Below, piece after piece: positions 20,196 through 30,255 of a stretch of 36,026 nucleotides of DNA; position 1 is the stretch's first letter; each line of letters starts with the position of its first letter. The notes beneath the pieces were generated by a model. The model worked only from the letters and a program-made list of their open reading frames with translations, did no database searches and was not told where the DNA came from. Origin of the DNA: Chara braunii (Eukaryota > Streptophyta > Charophyceae > Charales > Characeae); assembly GCA_003427395.1 (NCBI GenBank), contig BFEA01000241.1, positions 2,014,971 to 2,050,996 of the forward strand, in the 5' to 3' direction. The translations under genes were made by a program, and so were the position numbers.

Positions 20196-20708
20196 GCGCG
20201 TTCAATTTTGTTTTTTCTCCTAATCAATCAATCAATCAATCAAACAACACAAAAGAGAAGAAGAAGAAGAAGAAAAAAAGCAATTACCTTGGCAAAATTT
20301 TTAGGACTCGAACTCCATATCAGTCATGAAAAAAATGAAAAAAAAAAAATTCCTGCTTCTTTTTTTTTTTTTAATCGATTTTTGTTTTTCATTTTTTATG
20401 AATCGTAAATTAAGTCAAATTTAGAAACAAAATATATGGGGATGTAGGGCTTTCAAAACCCTGCAACCCCATATAGTTGTTGTTTTTTTTTTCACTTATT
20501 TTTTGACCCCAAAAAAAAAAAAAAAAAATTGGGCCGCAAACTAGGCCTGGCGGCCGCAGCGGCCGTATTGCCCACGGCCTAGGCCGCGGGTGTCACATAG
20601 CCGTAGAGGAGTGCGCAATCCCGCAGAATGCAGGGCGTCGAATGGGACATTGCACAACTTTGAGAAGATCGGTGAGAGGGAGCACTGGAGCAGGCGACAT
20701 GAGAGAAG

Positions 20709-20795
20709 AAATGCGCGGTCTGGAAGTGGGTTCGCCTGAGACTATCAGAGGGAAATGCGCGGTCTGGAAGTGGGTTCGCCTGAGACTATCAGAGG
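20709..20795. repeat. 44-bp tandem duplication inside the hAT relic
   Basis: TGCGCGGTCTGGAAGTGGGT then TCGCCTGAGACTATCAGAG is repeated at a 44-bp offset. 44 is not a multiple of 3, so the duplication itself shifts the frame across the BED-like region. Confidence 0.9.
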
Positions 20796-21906
20796 AGTGT
20801 CTGCCGCCGATCAGGGCAATCATGGAGATGTAAAACGATTCCGAGTGCATTGTGTCTAAAAAGATACAGGAGAAGATAGATGCTTACCTATGCGAGCATC
20901 GTATTCCTGTTCCCACTATGGTAGCAAGGAGGATGACAGAGGCGCCAAAGGAGGAGTAGTACGAGGCTGATGTGGGCGGGGGATGTGATGACGGGTTGCG
21001 GGGGCCAGGCCAGGGCTTCGGTGACATAGAGGATAGCGCACTTCAGAGTCTGACGACTGTGGACAAGGGGTAAGGCCCCTAAGGGTATGATAAGAGGCAG
21101 GGGTATTTTCCTCCGGATCTGATGGGATGCGGCGAGCGTAGGGGAGGAGATGACGATGACGAGGATGACATCAGGTCATGCGAGAGGTGCAGAGAGGTGC
21201 TCGCCCACCCCCCTCTCAGACTACTAGGAGGCCCGGGTCATAATCGGGGGCAGTGGGTGTAACGAGGAAGAGGGCGGTAGGGGGGATTCCACCGAGGGCC
21301 CCGCCTGCTAAGATATTGTGTCAGACAACAATAGACGACGCATTCGCAACAAAGTGGCAGATGGACTTTGAGGACGTGGTGTCACGAGGTGTACGCATCT
21401 CCGCTCACATACAATGTCTTTAGGAGGGAGAAGTGGAGGAAGGTGAGAAACCATTTGAACATCCTTACATCCCTGCATACCGTGAGAGTCGGGGCCTGAT
21501 GGTCTTGGCCCAAGCACAGCAGGTGGACAAGATCCCAGGTATCCTCAATCCCATTGTCGTTGAGATTGAGCACACTGGGTGCATCGCCCTCTCCGAGGGG
21601 AGGAAGACGATCAATTCTCGACTGATCGTCAACTTTCTGATGACGGGGCTTATGTGGCAATTCTTTGGGGGACCGTGAACAGGGCATGCTCCAGGGAGAC
21701 GACAGAGGCTGTACAAGACAGATGGATGGAGTTCTTCCGTACGCTAACGTGCCATTTGCACCGATTCGACATCTGCTTACTTTGCGTCGACAAAGTTGTT
21801 GGCTTCGGCCAAGACGGATCTGGAGTTTTTGAGGACTGTTTGGATTCCTTGCACTGTCCATGTCTGCAACAGATTGCTGTCAGTCTGTGTCAGACAATGA
21901 CACTAA

Positions 21907-22406
21907 GGGGCTTGCCGCACAGCCTTACGAATGTATGAGGGCATTTTCCTAAAGGTATCAGACTTTTTTCGAAAGGCTGCTTGTCAAAAGGAACCCCCCC
22001 TTTCGCCACACAGACTTTTGAAACACCAAGGCCTTTCTATATATATGCACATTAGGGCCTGGCTCCACTGCTCTCTGCGCGTGTAAAACGAGTGTGAATC
22101 TTTGGGTAGAACATGGAAAGATTCACCACCATAATTTTTGTCTTTTGTGCATGTCCAGAGTAGTGGAGCCTGGCCCTTGTAATTGCCCCTTTTCCTTTTT
22201 TTTCAATCGACCTTTTCGAGTGGGCCTTTTCACAAGACCACTCGAGGTCTTTCGAGGAAAGGCTCGTGACAGGCAGTGAAATGACTTTCGATGCTGGCCA
22301 ATCTGACATGTTTCGAAACTTTTTCGAAAGATCTTGTTTGGAAAGGCTGTGTGATAAAGACATGGCGTCTATTCTGCACGTTTTGAAAGCCTGTGTGGCG
22401 AGCCCC
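21907..22406. mobile_element. 500-bp Harbinger-like MITE with TAA target duplication
   Basis: Inverted ends GGGGCTTGCCGCACAGCC (21907) and GGCTCGCCACACAGGCTT (inverse, ending AGCCCC at 22406) are flanked by TAA on both sides (21904-21906, 22407-22409). GGG ends with a TAA duplication are the PIF/Harbinger-Tourist signature. It separates the hAT catalytic part from its C-terminal part. Another inverted-repeat element lies inside (22055-22176). Confidence 0.85.
22055..22176. mobile_element. 122-bp MITE nested in the 500-bp MITE
   Basis: GGGCCTGGCTCCACTGCTCT and its inverse ending GGAGCCTGGCCC (22176) bound the element. The ends are related to family B at 4251-4394 (GGGCCTNNCTCCAC). Inside, GTGAATCTTTGGGTAGAACA is mirrored by a weaker internal inverted repeat. 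Confidence 0.75.
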
Positions 22407-22954
22407 TAAGGAGGATTGAGTGATGGAGACCATTGTCAGGGCCTGTGCTCTCCACTGCTTTCACCCAGCCCAGAGGCCTGCAGCCCCTGCAGCCTTGACT
22501 TGCCCCAACGAGATGGGGTTTACTTCAGTATATCTCATTCTGCAGGACTATGTCCATGCAAGGAGGGCTTCAAGGGCATCATGGTCGGCGATCGGTGGTA
22601 TGTGGTTGCAGGCCAAGTGGGTAAGAAGGCAGGTTGGGTTTCGACCATCATGAGATGAGGTTGAGAGGCTGATTGTGGTCACGACATGACGCCCATGTAG
22701 AAACTTCTGCCCCGTCTGGAGAGAGGTGGTCTTGTCATGAGCTGCATCATTGAATGGAGACTGCACTTGGAGCCGGAGATCGAGGAGGCACCATACTTAA
22801 CGGAGACCCGCAGGCACGGTGCATTGCAGCACATGCAGGCCCATATGAAGCACCTTCTGGACCCTGCACGTGCAGCTGCATACCTCTGCAATCCACGCCG
22901 GTATCTCCCGTACAGCAAAATAGAAAAACTTGTACGCGTACAACTACAAAAACC

Positions 22955-22998
22955 GCGCTGTACTCTTTTTTTTTTTTTTTTTTTTTTCGGGAGCTGTA

Positions 22999-23031
<33 letters not shown>

Positions 23032-23055
23032 CGGGAGCTGTACTCTTTTGTACTC
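22955..23055. repeat. GCTGTACTC-poly(T) tandem triplication
   Basis: GCTGTACTC followed by a long T run and CGGGA occurs twice, and GCTGTACTC a third time. T-run lengths differ. Confidence 0.9.
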
Positions 23056-23251
23056 GACCGGCGAACTAATTTTTTCACAGGGTATGCAGGTATGGGAAAA
23101 AAGAAAACATGGGGCGGTAGCCACTCGATTGTAGCGTTGGGGGGGGAAGGGGGCAGAAGTATTCCTACTAGGCGTTTTGTTTTTGCTTTTCAGAAAATAG
23201 GTTTTTTGGGGGCCGTTTGTCCCCTGCATGGAGGGCGTTCCTCTGCATGCG

Positions 23252-23252
<1 letters not shown>

Positions 23253-23289
<37 letters not shown>

Positions 23290-23307
23290 AACGCGCACAC
23301 GCGTGTG

Positions 23308-23356
<49 letters not shown>

Positions 23357-23394
23357 CGGGGGAGGGGAAGGGGGGACCAATCAATCAATTATTG

Positions 23395-23444
<50 letters not shown>

Positions 23445-23560
23445 AATCAATCAATCAGATATACAACATCAATCAATCAATCAATCAATCAATCGATCAA
23501 TCAAAAAATCAATCAATCAGATAGATAATATCTATCAATCAATCAATCGATCAATCAATG
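23253..23560. repeat. (GC)n-(GA)n-(GT)n then (CAAT)n composite
   Basis: CG, GA and GT tracts run to about 23356, then CCGGGGGAGGGGAAGGGGGG and ACC lead into (AATC)n to about 23557. The same junction, inverted (ATTG repeats, GGTGGGGGAGGGG.., CCCCCGGCACAC, CA tract), occurs at 17765-17907. Confidence 0.9.
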
Positions 23561-24470
23561 AAACAAACTTGAAAAAAAAAAGAAAAATCAATTGTTTTTC
23601 ACCCACCAACCTCCCCCTCCCCCCCAAGAAATCGTTTTTTCTTTACTTTTTTTTTCTCTAGGGGGTAGTGTCGGGGTTCCAGAACCCCAATCCGCAACCC
23701 CCACCTCCAAGCCTTCCCCCTCTGGCCGCTACACGGCCGCGAAAATCGCGGCGACCGCCGCCGTGATTGCCAGCCGCGGTCGTGACTGGAGTGACAGCAG
23801 CAGCGGGGTATTCATACGTTTGGGGATTTTCAAAGGGCCGTAAAAAAATCCCGTGACCCCCGTTTCGCAGATTTGACAATTCAAAGGGGTCAGGCAGGGC
23901 TGCCTGCCCCCAAAAAACAAAAAAATCAAAAACAATTGTCACGCATCCATTGTTGTGGTTTGGGGACAGACTGGGGCTGTATGTGCGGTAGTTGCGCGGG
24001 GGGTTGGGGGTGCTATTTGCTCAGACTTGCTGCGATGGGCGGATGCACTACGGCCTACAGCACCCACTGCACCAGGAGCTGCTCCACCATTACTATATGT
24101 CCAGCACTTCCTGCTGTAGCAGCTGCACGTGGTGCACTTGCTGCAGCAGCTGAATTCACACAAGTACAAATACATGCAGCGAATCTCCCTTGGCAGAACG
24201 ACTTCAACACTAAGATGACTGTGTGCAAGTACATGCATGAAGGTGTGACATGACAATTATGACAATAAGCAAAGACGAGGATGACAACTAACACGCCAGG
24301 ACGTGATCGTCAGATCGAAAACGATCTACCGTCTCACAAGCATAAACACAAACTGTCCCAATGCATCCGAAAGCAAAACCGAAGTACAGATATGCGCTCC
24401 ATAACAAGAAAAAGTGTGTTCTCCATAACAACAAAAACCAGTACACAAACAAACAATCAAACAAACAAAC
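23561..24470. other. No recognisable gene
   Basis: Several small hairpins (GGGGTTC-CA-GAACCCC near 23674; CCGCGA-AAA-TCGCGG near 23737) and a CTGCAGCAG/GCAGCTGC-rich stretch near 24070-24160. Frames on both strands are short and unrecognised. Confidence 0.4.
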
Positions 24471-24474
24471 AAAN

Positions 24475-24537
<63 letters not shown>

Positions 24538-24830
24538 CCATCCTTAGGATGATAGGATGAGCATAGCACCGGCCAACAGGTGAGTCTCCAACCCGACGGC
24601 TGGCATCACCGAATGAATCTTTCGCTAGAACATGGAAATATACACTGCCACACCTTTTTTTTGTGTTTATATATATATATATATCATCAAATAGATATAT
24701 ATATATATATATATCGTCACAAACAGAACTGCCTGGTAATATATATACACACAGAGAGAGAGAGAGAGAGAAAGAGAGAGATTTTCATTGATAGGATGAG
24801 CAACGCACCGCCCAACAGGTAAGAAAAACG
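24475..24830. repeat. (GA)n-bounded direct duplication with (AT)n hairpin
   Basis: GA tracts (24475-24534 and about 24753-24782) are each followed by GATAGGATGAGCA..GCACCGSCCAACAGGT. Between them are two (AT)n tracts (24668-24715) that can pair. An N sits at 24474 at the start of the first GA tract. Confidence 0.8.
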
Positions 24831-24849
24831 GCATACTAAGCTCTGAACA

Positions 24850-25296
24850 CATGGCTGAAAGAGGTACTTATGGCTTAACATCATCAGAATGCACATGTGA
24901 GAGTGACTGAAATTGCTAGCACTTCAGAGTTTGCCACTTGTCTATCCAACAGCAAAACAATTTCAAAAGACAAGTTCAGAAAAACTGCTTTGGTGACTGC
25001 GCCCAAGGTACCCCCCAAAAAAAGAACTTGAGCAGCTTTGAGCTTCTCCCTCCTGCTCCCACAGCTGATATGGCACCTGCACGTTCGTGTTCTGTTTTTC
25101 CCAAACATTATGCACCACAGGTTTGTCCAACCTCAGAAGGCAGTAGAGCTGATGGCTGAGAATATGCCCCTAGCTGCTGTTAGTGCTGCTTTTATTTTTG
25201 CCGAATGGGTCACCCCACCGCACATGGCCTATGGCCAAGGCACCTGCACATGGGGCACCCAACTGGATGCCATAGGTGCACTGCACATCTGGTGTG
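24850..25296. other. No recognisable gene
   Basis: One open plus-strand frame (25038-25343) runs into the adapter at its end and has no recognisable domain. Confidence 0.4.
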
Positions 25297-25334
25297 CTGT
25301 CTCTTATACACATCTAGATGTGTATAAGAGACAG
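25297..25334. other. Tn5/Nextera mate-pair junction adapter (contaminant)
   Basis: CTGTCTCTTATACACATCT (25297-25315) is directly followed by AGATGTGTATAAGAGACAG (25316-25334). These are the two 19-bp Tn5 mosaic ends, head to head, exactly the Nextera mate-pair circularisation junction. Translated, it gives the well-known artefact string SYTHLDVYKRQ. It is not biological sequence. The flanks may be several kb apart in the genome or in the wrong orientation. Confidence 0.97.
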
Positions 25335-25827
25335 GTCATGTAGTGAAAACATAACGCTAGAGAAGAGCAACAACTACGTACAAACGCAGTGATCTATCAA
25401 AACCACGACTGCCTCCATTGAATCCCATCTGCCAGAAATACATGTCCAAAGAAGAAACTAATTACCTGATAACAAACACTAATAAGCAATTATGGCAAAA
25501 TGTACAATTATACTGCCTAGCTCCTCCCTATATGCCTCCTCCCTCTACCCCCACCTATGGATGCCCTGCGGAGGTTGAGCATGCGTCGATGTTGTGCATG
25601 ACCCTCTCCTCTCTGTCTCTCTCTCTCTCTCTCCGCACAGAGAAGGCGATCGGCTCCTCCTCACCACGCGCTGTCTGGTCGTGCATCACCGCACGCTGGG
25701 CATCTAACGGATCCAAATGTGCCAGCTCAGCCTCTATGTATCCCCCGCAATCGGTAGGAGCGACATTGATCACTGTGTTGGTGTGTGGGCAGAGAGCGTG
25801 GGCATTGACATTTGGGTTGAATGTATT

Positions 25828-25865
<38 letters not shown>

Positions 25866-26290
25866 GGGCTGCGCCACGCTTCGCTGCAGTGCAAGACGAA
25901 GGCAACGCTGGAGGGGTCAAGCAGGCAAGCCTCTACCCCTATGACCCCTCCGTAGCCCTGAAAAATTAACTTAATATCATGTGGCCCGATGGACCACGGA
26001 TCAGATATTAAACTGATGATTGCATTGCTCTTAATCAGTTAGTGCTGGATTTGGATGGCATCTTGGTGCAGTGTGCTCTCTGCTCAGTACATGAGCATCT
26101 GGACTACTTCGTGATTTTGCAACTTGGTTTTCTGTCTATCCCTCTCGCTCATATTCCTTGCATTTTTTTAATTATTTTTTTTCAATAACGCAGGTCCTTA
26201 TGCCCCTGGCTCCTCATCCAATCTTGGATTCCTCGCATTTTTTTTGAAATTTTAAAATTAGCAAAAAAAAAATAGTACACCGTCCGTACA
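25335..26290. other. No gene seen; T-run and hairpin
   Basis: T32 at about 25831-25862 could be the tail of a minus-strand retrocopy. Beside it lies a 10-bp perfect hairpin, GGAGGGGTCA (25910-25919) with TGACCCCTCC (25942-25951). A short (CT)n is near 25616. No protein recognised. Confidence 0.4.
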
Positions 26291-26294
26291 TTAT

Positions 26295-26367
26295 ACGTTC
26301 TATTAGGAAAAAAAAAAACAGCGATTTCTGAGAACCCATCTTTTTTTAGGTAAGTTGAATAGAACGT
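26295..26367. repeat. Short inverted repeat ACGTTCTATT / AATAGAACGT
   Basis: A perfect 10-bp inverted repeat bounds 73 bp. AATAGAACG is also the inner end of MITE family C, so this may be a third, very decayed or truncated member. Confidence 0.4.
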
Positions 26368-26457
26368 GACTACGTTTTTTTTGGCGTTAAGAACGTAACT
26401 ACGTTTTTTTGGGGGGGTTAAGAACGTAACTACGTTTTTTTGGGGGGGGGGTTAAGA
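26362..26457. repeat. About 30-bp tandem repeat, three units, with palindromic core
   Basis: GAACGT(G/A)ACTACGTTTTTTT plus a G run starts at 26362, 26391 and 26422. Units 2 and 3 contain AACGTA-AC-TACGTT, a small perfect inverted repeat. Confidence 0.9.
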
Positions 26458-26780
26458 CAGTAGTCAGGAGGACAATTGCAGAGTAGAGTATGCAAGAACC
26501 ACAGCTACTTAGACCCGTCAGTGTGAGCACATACTCTGTGATTATGTTCATGAATCATGACCTGGCCGGTGGTCTTCAAGGGTATTCAAATCATCAAATG
26601 TGAAATTAGTGCATCATGACACGGTAATCTCAGGGCCCACCAATATGAAATAAGGAGGATTGTAATCATCCTATTCACCTAGTGTTAACGGTTCACAATG
26701 CCCCACCATGCCATCCATCCCCATCACTGTTCATGCTTTATTATTAGTATTAGTAGTAGTAGTAGTAGTAGTAGTAGTAT

Positions 26781-26916
26781 TCCGTTTTATAATAGAAGCT
26801 CTGATCTATTCGTGTGGGAAGCACCACGTGCTTGGAACCGGGGCCAGCGTCCCACATGAAATCATACAGAAAATATTGAAATAAGCCTGAGGGCCATTGC
26901 CCGGCTTCGGCTAAAA
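26781..26916 (-). mobile_element. SINE-like element S2, copy 3
   Basis: Shares CTATTCGTGTGGGAAGCACC, the GGAACCGG B-box-like part and CCCGGCTTCGGCTA A-box-like part with copy 1. Its tail side abuts (TAG)n at 26749-26778 instead of (TTTG)n. Confidence 0.65.
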
Positions 26917-27094
26917 TGCTTGACTATGCCTTGTCATGCCATATAACTCCACGTGAATGTGACTTATAGACTGTGTTAATCCTCCTTTATAACAGTTCCC
27001 CTATTGAGAAAAAAAAAATCCCTTCTATTTAAATGTGTATTTTTTTCCCTGTTCAGTAATGTTACATTGTCGGATGGGATGGATGGTAAAGTGG

Positions 27095-27097
<3 letters not shown>

Positions 27098-27145
<48 letters not shown>

Positions 27146-27205
27146 GTCAAGCAGATTGCGGTGACTTAGATAGCCTTATTCGAGTGTGAGTCGCAATCAA
27201 TATCC

Positions 27206-27236
<31 letters not shown>

Positions 27237-27306
27237 GCCGTCAAGCAGATTGCGGTGACTGAGATAGCCTTATTCGAGTGTGAGTCACAGACTCACAATC
27301 AATATC
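27098..27306. repeat. 94-bp tandem unit alternating with (GA)n
   Basis: TGGCAGTCAAGCAGATTGCG (27141) and TGGCCGTCAAGCAGATTGCG (27235) are 94 bp apart. Each has CTTATTCGAGTGTGAGTC and CAATCAATATCC, and each follows a GA tract. Confidence 0.9.
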
Positions 27307-27482
27307 CTTGCCTGGGTTCATTGTCATCGTTGGTGTAGTCGGGGTGAGGAAGCTTTTGCAGTGCATATTGGGTAGAATCCTTTGGTTGATCGTTTTCCTT
27401 CACTTGTGTAAATACTTCTGATCTTACTTTACATCGTTGGCACACCATTTTGTCTCGCTCTGTTGTGAATGTAACACTGTTG

Positions 27483-27484
<2 letters not shown>

Positions 27485-27524
<40 letters not shown>

Positions 27525-28660
27525 GATGACGACAGGAACGAGGCGAAGAAGAAGGAAAAAAAAGGTACCGTTTGCCACGTGGCATACGCAACTACGGCAA
27601 AGAGAACAAGGACTAGGTGCAAATGGGGAGGTCCGCCGCGATGGGGGAGAGGAGAAGGACAACGGGAAGAGAAGAGGACTAGGAGGTGGAGGTGGATAGC
27701 GGCGAGGACAGGAGGACGACGACAGGAAGAAGATAACCAGAAAAAAAAGAAAAAGAAGAAGAAAAAGGCCGCCCGTTCACACACGTTAATGACAAAGACG
27801 TGAAGGAGGAGGTGCGTGAGGAGGAGGAAGCCGAGGATGCGGAAGGGAGGAAGAGAGGATGAGGACGATGGAAGGTGGAGACACTGGAGAGGAGGAACGC
27901 GACAAGAGAAGGGGAGGGGGGGGAGGAGGAGGAGGAGGAGGACGAGGATGGCGACGAGGACGACAGGAGTACAAGGACTGGAAGTGGATATTAAGAAAGG
28001 AACGTGTGACAAGTGACTTCCCTCAAAGAAGACAAGGAGGATTTGCGCGGACAGGATGAAGCGAGTAGCAGCGAGGGAGGAGGACTGCGAAGGAAGGAGA
28101 AGAGGAAGACGACAATGGGAGGGGAAGTGTAGGAGGAGGACACCGGACGAGGTCAGGACGAGGACAATGGGAAGAGGAGAGGAGGAGGATGGCGACGAGG
28201 AGGAGAGGAAGATGACAATGGAAAGAAATAAAGTGAACTAAAAAAAAAAAAGTGTGCCACGTGGCATAAATGTTTACATCAAAGAGGAGAGGAGATGCAT
28301 GACGACGAAGCAGACAACGACGAACGGAGGAGGGGGGCAACGGGAGGAGGAGAGGAGGAAGAGTATGGGAGGTGGATGGCGAGAAGAGGACGTGGCGGAG
28401 GAGGATGACGACGAGGAAGAGGATAGGACTACGATAGAAGGTCTAGCAAATGAGGACTGGGCATACCACGTCGCATGCACACCTATGACAAACTGAGGGG
28501 ACAAGGTCGACAATGGGGAGCTGAAAGCCAAGGAGGGCGAACGGAGGACGAGGATGGCGCAAGCAGGGGAGGAGGACAATGGGAGTAGAAGAGGAGGAGG
28601 AGGGCCGCGTGGCACGCACGTGTATAACGAGGTCGACGACGAGGAGGGGAGAAAGAGGAT
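27485..28660. repeat. 1.2 kb purine-rich tract with recurring CCACGTGGC islands
   Basis: The plus strand is strongly A/G (GGAGGA, GACGAGGAGG). Islands resembling TGCCACGTGGCATA occur near 27575 and 28256, with decayed versions near 28467 and 28605. The open frames on both strands are low-complexity translations. Confidence 0.75.
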
Positions 28661-28673
28661 AATGGGGGATGGC

Positions 28674-28674
<1 letters not shown>

Positions 28675-28729
<55 letters not shown>

Positions 28730-28745
28730 TGCTCGCTCGCTCTCT
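28675..28745. repeat. (CT)n tract
   Basis: CT run that grades into CGCTTGCTCGCTCGCTCTC. Confidence 0.95.
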
Positions 28746-29618
28746 GTGGCTATGGCTCTGCCATCACCAACTGGCATGTGCGAAGCCACTGCCTCCCACG
28801 CGCAGACCAAACCACGCACGTCGCCTTCCACAACACACAGAGCACATGGGAGGAGCTTTGGCAGACCATTCTCCACGACAGTTTGAGCATATGGGTCGTG
28901 GAGGCGATGGACAGCGACCTGCTCATCGTGTGGGGGGCCGTTCCAACGGGTCGAAATCTCGTCCACAACGGACACTACCGTGCAGCGAGAGCGAACTGCT
29001 GGTGCCAGCCCCCGCCATCGGACTGGTGCACAGGCTGAACGGATGCCATGCGGTTATTTCCACCATCCCTACCACCAGTTTGCATGGGTGCCCTGTCGGG
29101 CAAAGGGAAATTGGTCTGACGGACGTCGAGCTGCCAGTTCGCAGCCCGTCGGTGGTGTGTTTTCGCCCCCTGAGACATTTTCTTCGTCCTTCGTTATACC
29201 TGTCATTGATTCGGGCTGGTTCGGTCGTTGGAAGGCTCGAAAAATGCAGGCAGGTGCAGGCACTACACTTTGGGGGGGTTGAAAAACCCCTAAGACCACG
29301 CACTGGGTTTTAGTCCAAAAGGAACGGTGGCAAAGCAGCGGCAGGGTGGAACTTTGGGGGGTGGTGGCAGTTTCTTTGAAAAATGCGGGACTGGTAGCTG
29401 CCCATGGGACCGCCTGTTGGGTTTCAGTCGAAACGGTGCCAAAAGTGGAGAAGTCTGAATCAGAAAGGGCACGGCCTTGGCCGCAGTTTGAAAAGACACA
29501 CCTGCATTGCATTTGCAAGTGCAAACAGATGTGTCTGAAAGTGGATGTATTCAAAGCCCCACACTTCAGCACCCCATTGAGTGAGTCACATGTGACCATT
29601 TTGCTCATTGTCTGTGTG

Positions 29619-29620
<2 letters not shown>
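28746..29620. other. No recognisable gene
   Basis: Frames of more than 100 codons exist on both strands but carry no recognisable motif. An imperfect internal duplication (ACTGGGTTTTAGTCCAAAAG.. / TGTTGGGTTTCAGTCGAAAC..) lies at 29298-29440. Confidence 0.4.
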
Positions 29621-29700
<80 letters not shown>

Positions 29701-29701
29701 N

Positions 29702-29777
<76 letters not shown>

Positions 29778-29798
29778 TGTCTGTGTGTGTGTGTGTTT
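29621..29798. repeat. (CT)n-(GT)n compound microsatellite with N at 29701
   Basis: CT to 29760 with one N in the middle, then GT to about 29798. Confidence 0.95.
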
Positions 29799-29906
29799 AT
29801 CAATCAGGCATATACAAACTACGGGCTGCCCACCCGTGCCCTCACGGTAAGTCAATGGATGCCCAAAATATGTGGATGGATGCCAATGGATTCATCCCAA
29901 AACCTG

Positions 29907-30071
29907 GGGCGTCGCCACACCGCACAGGAAATGAAAAATGCAACAAGTGCGTCTTCCCACAGACATGGCCGGTTCATCCGCTTGCTATAAATAGTCACGA
30001 GTGTATTTCGCCACTTTCGTGGGCAGATGCAGCCGTTTCGTTTCTGTTTCATGTGCTGTGTGGTGAGGCCC
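29907..30071. mobile_element. 165-bp MITE, family A-like ends
   Basis: Left GGGCGTCGCCACACCGCACA then GGAAATGAAAAATG; right, inverted, GGGCCTCACCACACAGCACA then TGAAACAGAAACG. The GGGC.TC.CCACAC start is shared with the elements at 4085 and 21907. The target duplication is not clear. Confidence 0.65.
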
Positions 30072-30255
30072 TTGGACTGTGGAAGGTAGGGGTAGTTTAA
30101 CCACCAGTACTTCACCCAGCCATTCTTGTGGAGGTTGAAAATGGCCTGCGCGCTCGGCTTTGCTGAGCCTGGAGGGGGTGAAAATGACCAGGGGAAATTT
30201 AGTGGTTGGCACTGCTACTGCCCCTTACGCAGGACCTCCTGCCAGCAGCTGGAAA

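Larger units (their letters stand above)
17403..20606. mobile_element. Probable 3.2 kb non-autonomous element, AT-rich with GC-rich inverted ends
   Basis: Left end: GCTACGTGACCCCCACGG (about 17403) with a CGCGGCCTAGGCCG palindromic block near 17480. Right end inverted: GCTATGTGACACCCGCGG and the same CGCGGCCTAGGCCG block, ending near 20606. The interior is extremely AT-rich, with (TAAA)n, (AT)n at about 18461-18492 and poly-A/T, plus (CA)n at 17821-17907 and 20152-20191. A hairpin TATATGGGG..CCCCATATA lies near 20434-20476. No transposase frame is seen. It ends right where the hAT relic begins. Confidence 0.45.
20607..22930 (+). pseudogene. hAT-superfamily transposase relic, frameshifted and interrupted
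   Basis: Pieces of a hAT transposase appear in order but in changing frames. A BED-finger-like VWKWVRL lies at about 20762, then KKIQEKIDAYL (stop TAG 20957). QTTIDDAFATKWQMDFEDV starts at 21322, and VYASPLTYNVFRRE at 21392 in another frame. A DUF659-like GCIALSEG..SRLIVNFL lies at about 21570-21640. ICTDSTSAY then VWIPCTVHVCNRLLS lies at 21760-21880, with stops at 21676, 21745 and 21898. After a MITE insertion, FTSVYLILQDY is at about 22520, MSCIIEW at 22737 and ARAAAYLCNPRR at about 22868. The C-terminal dimerisation region is missing. At least three frameshifts and several stops show it is dead. The PCTVHVCN and AAYLCNPR motifs make the family call firm. Confidence 0.85.

Noticed and set aside
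24668-24715. (AT)n hairpin as a regulatory RNA
   Set aside because: Pairs only because of AT repeats; no further structure.
27299-28012. Minus-strand frame of 237 codons with hydrophobic runs
   Set aside because: Leu/Pro/Ser-rich translation of a pyrimidine tract, not membrane segments of a real protein.
29069-29803. Minus-strand frame of 244 codons
   Set aside because: Runs out of a microsatellite; the remainder has no recognisable domain.
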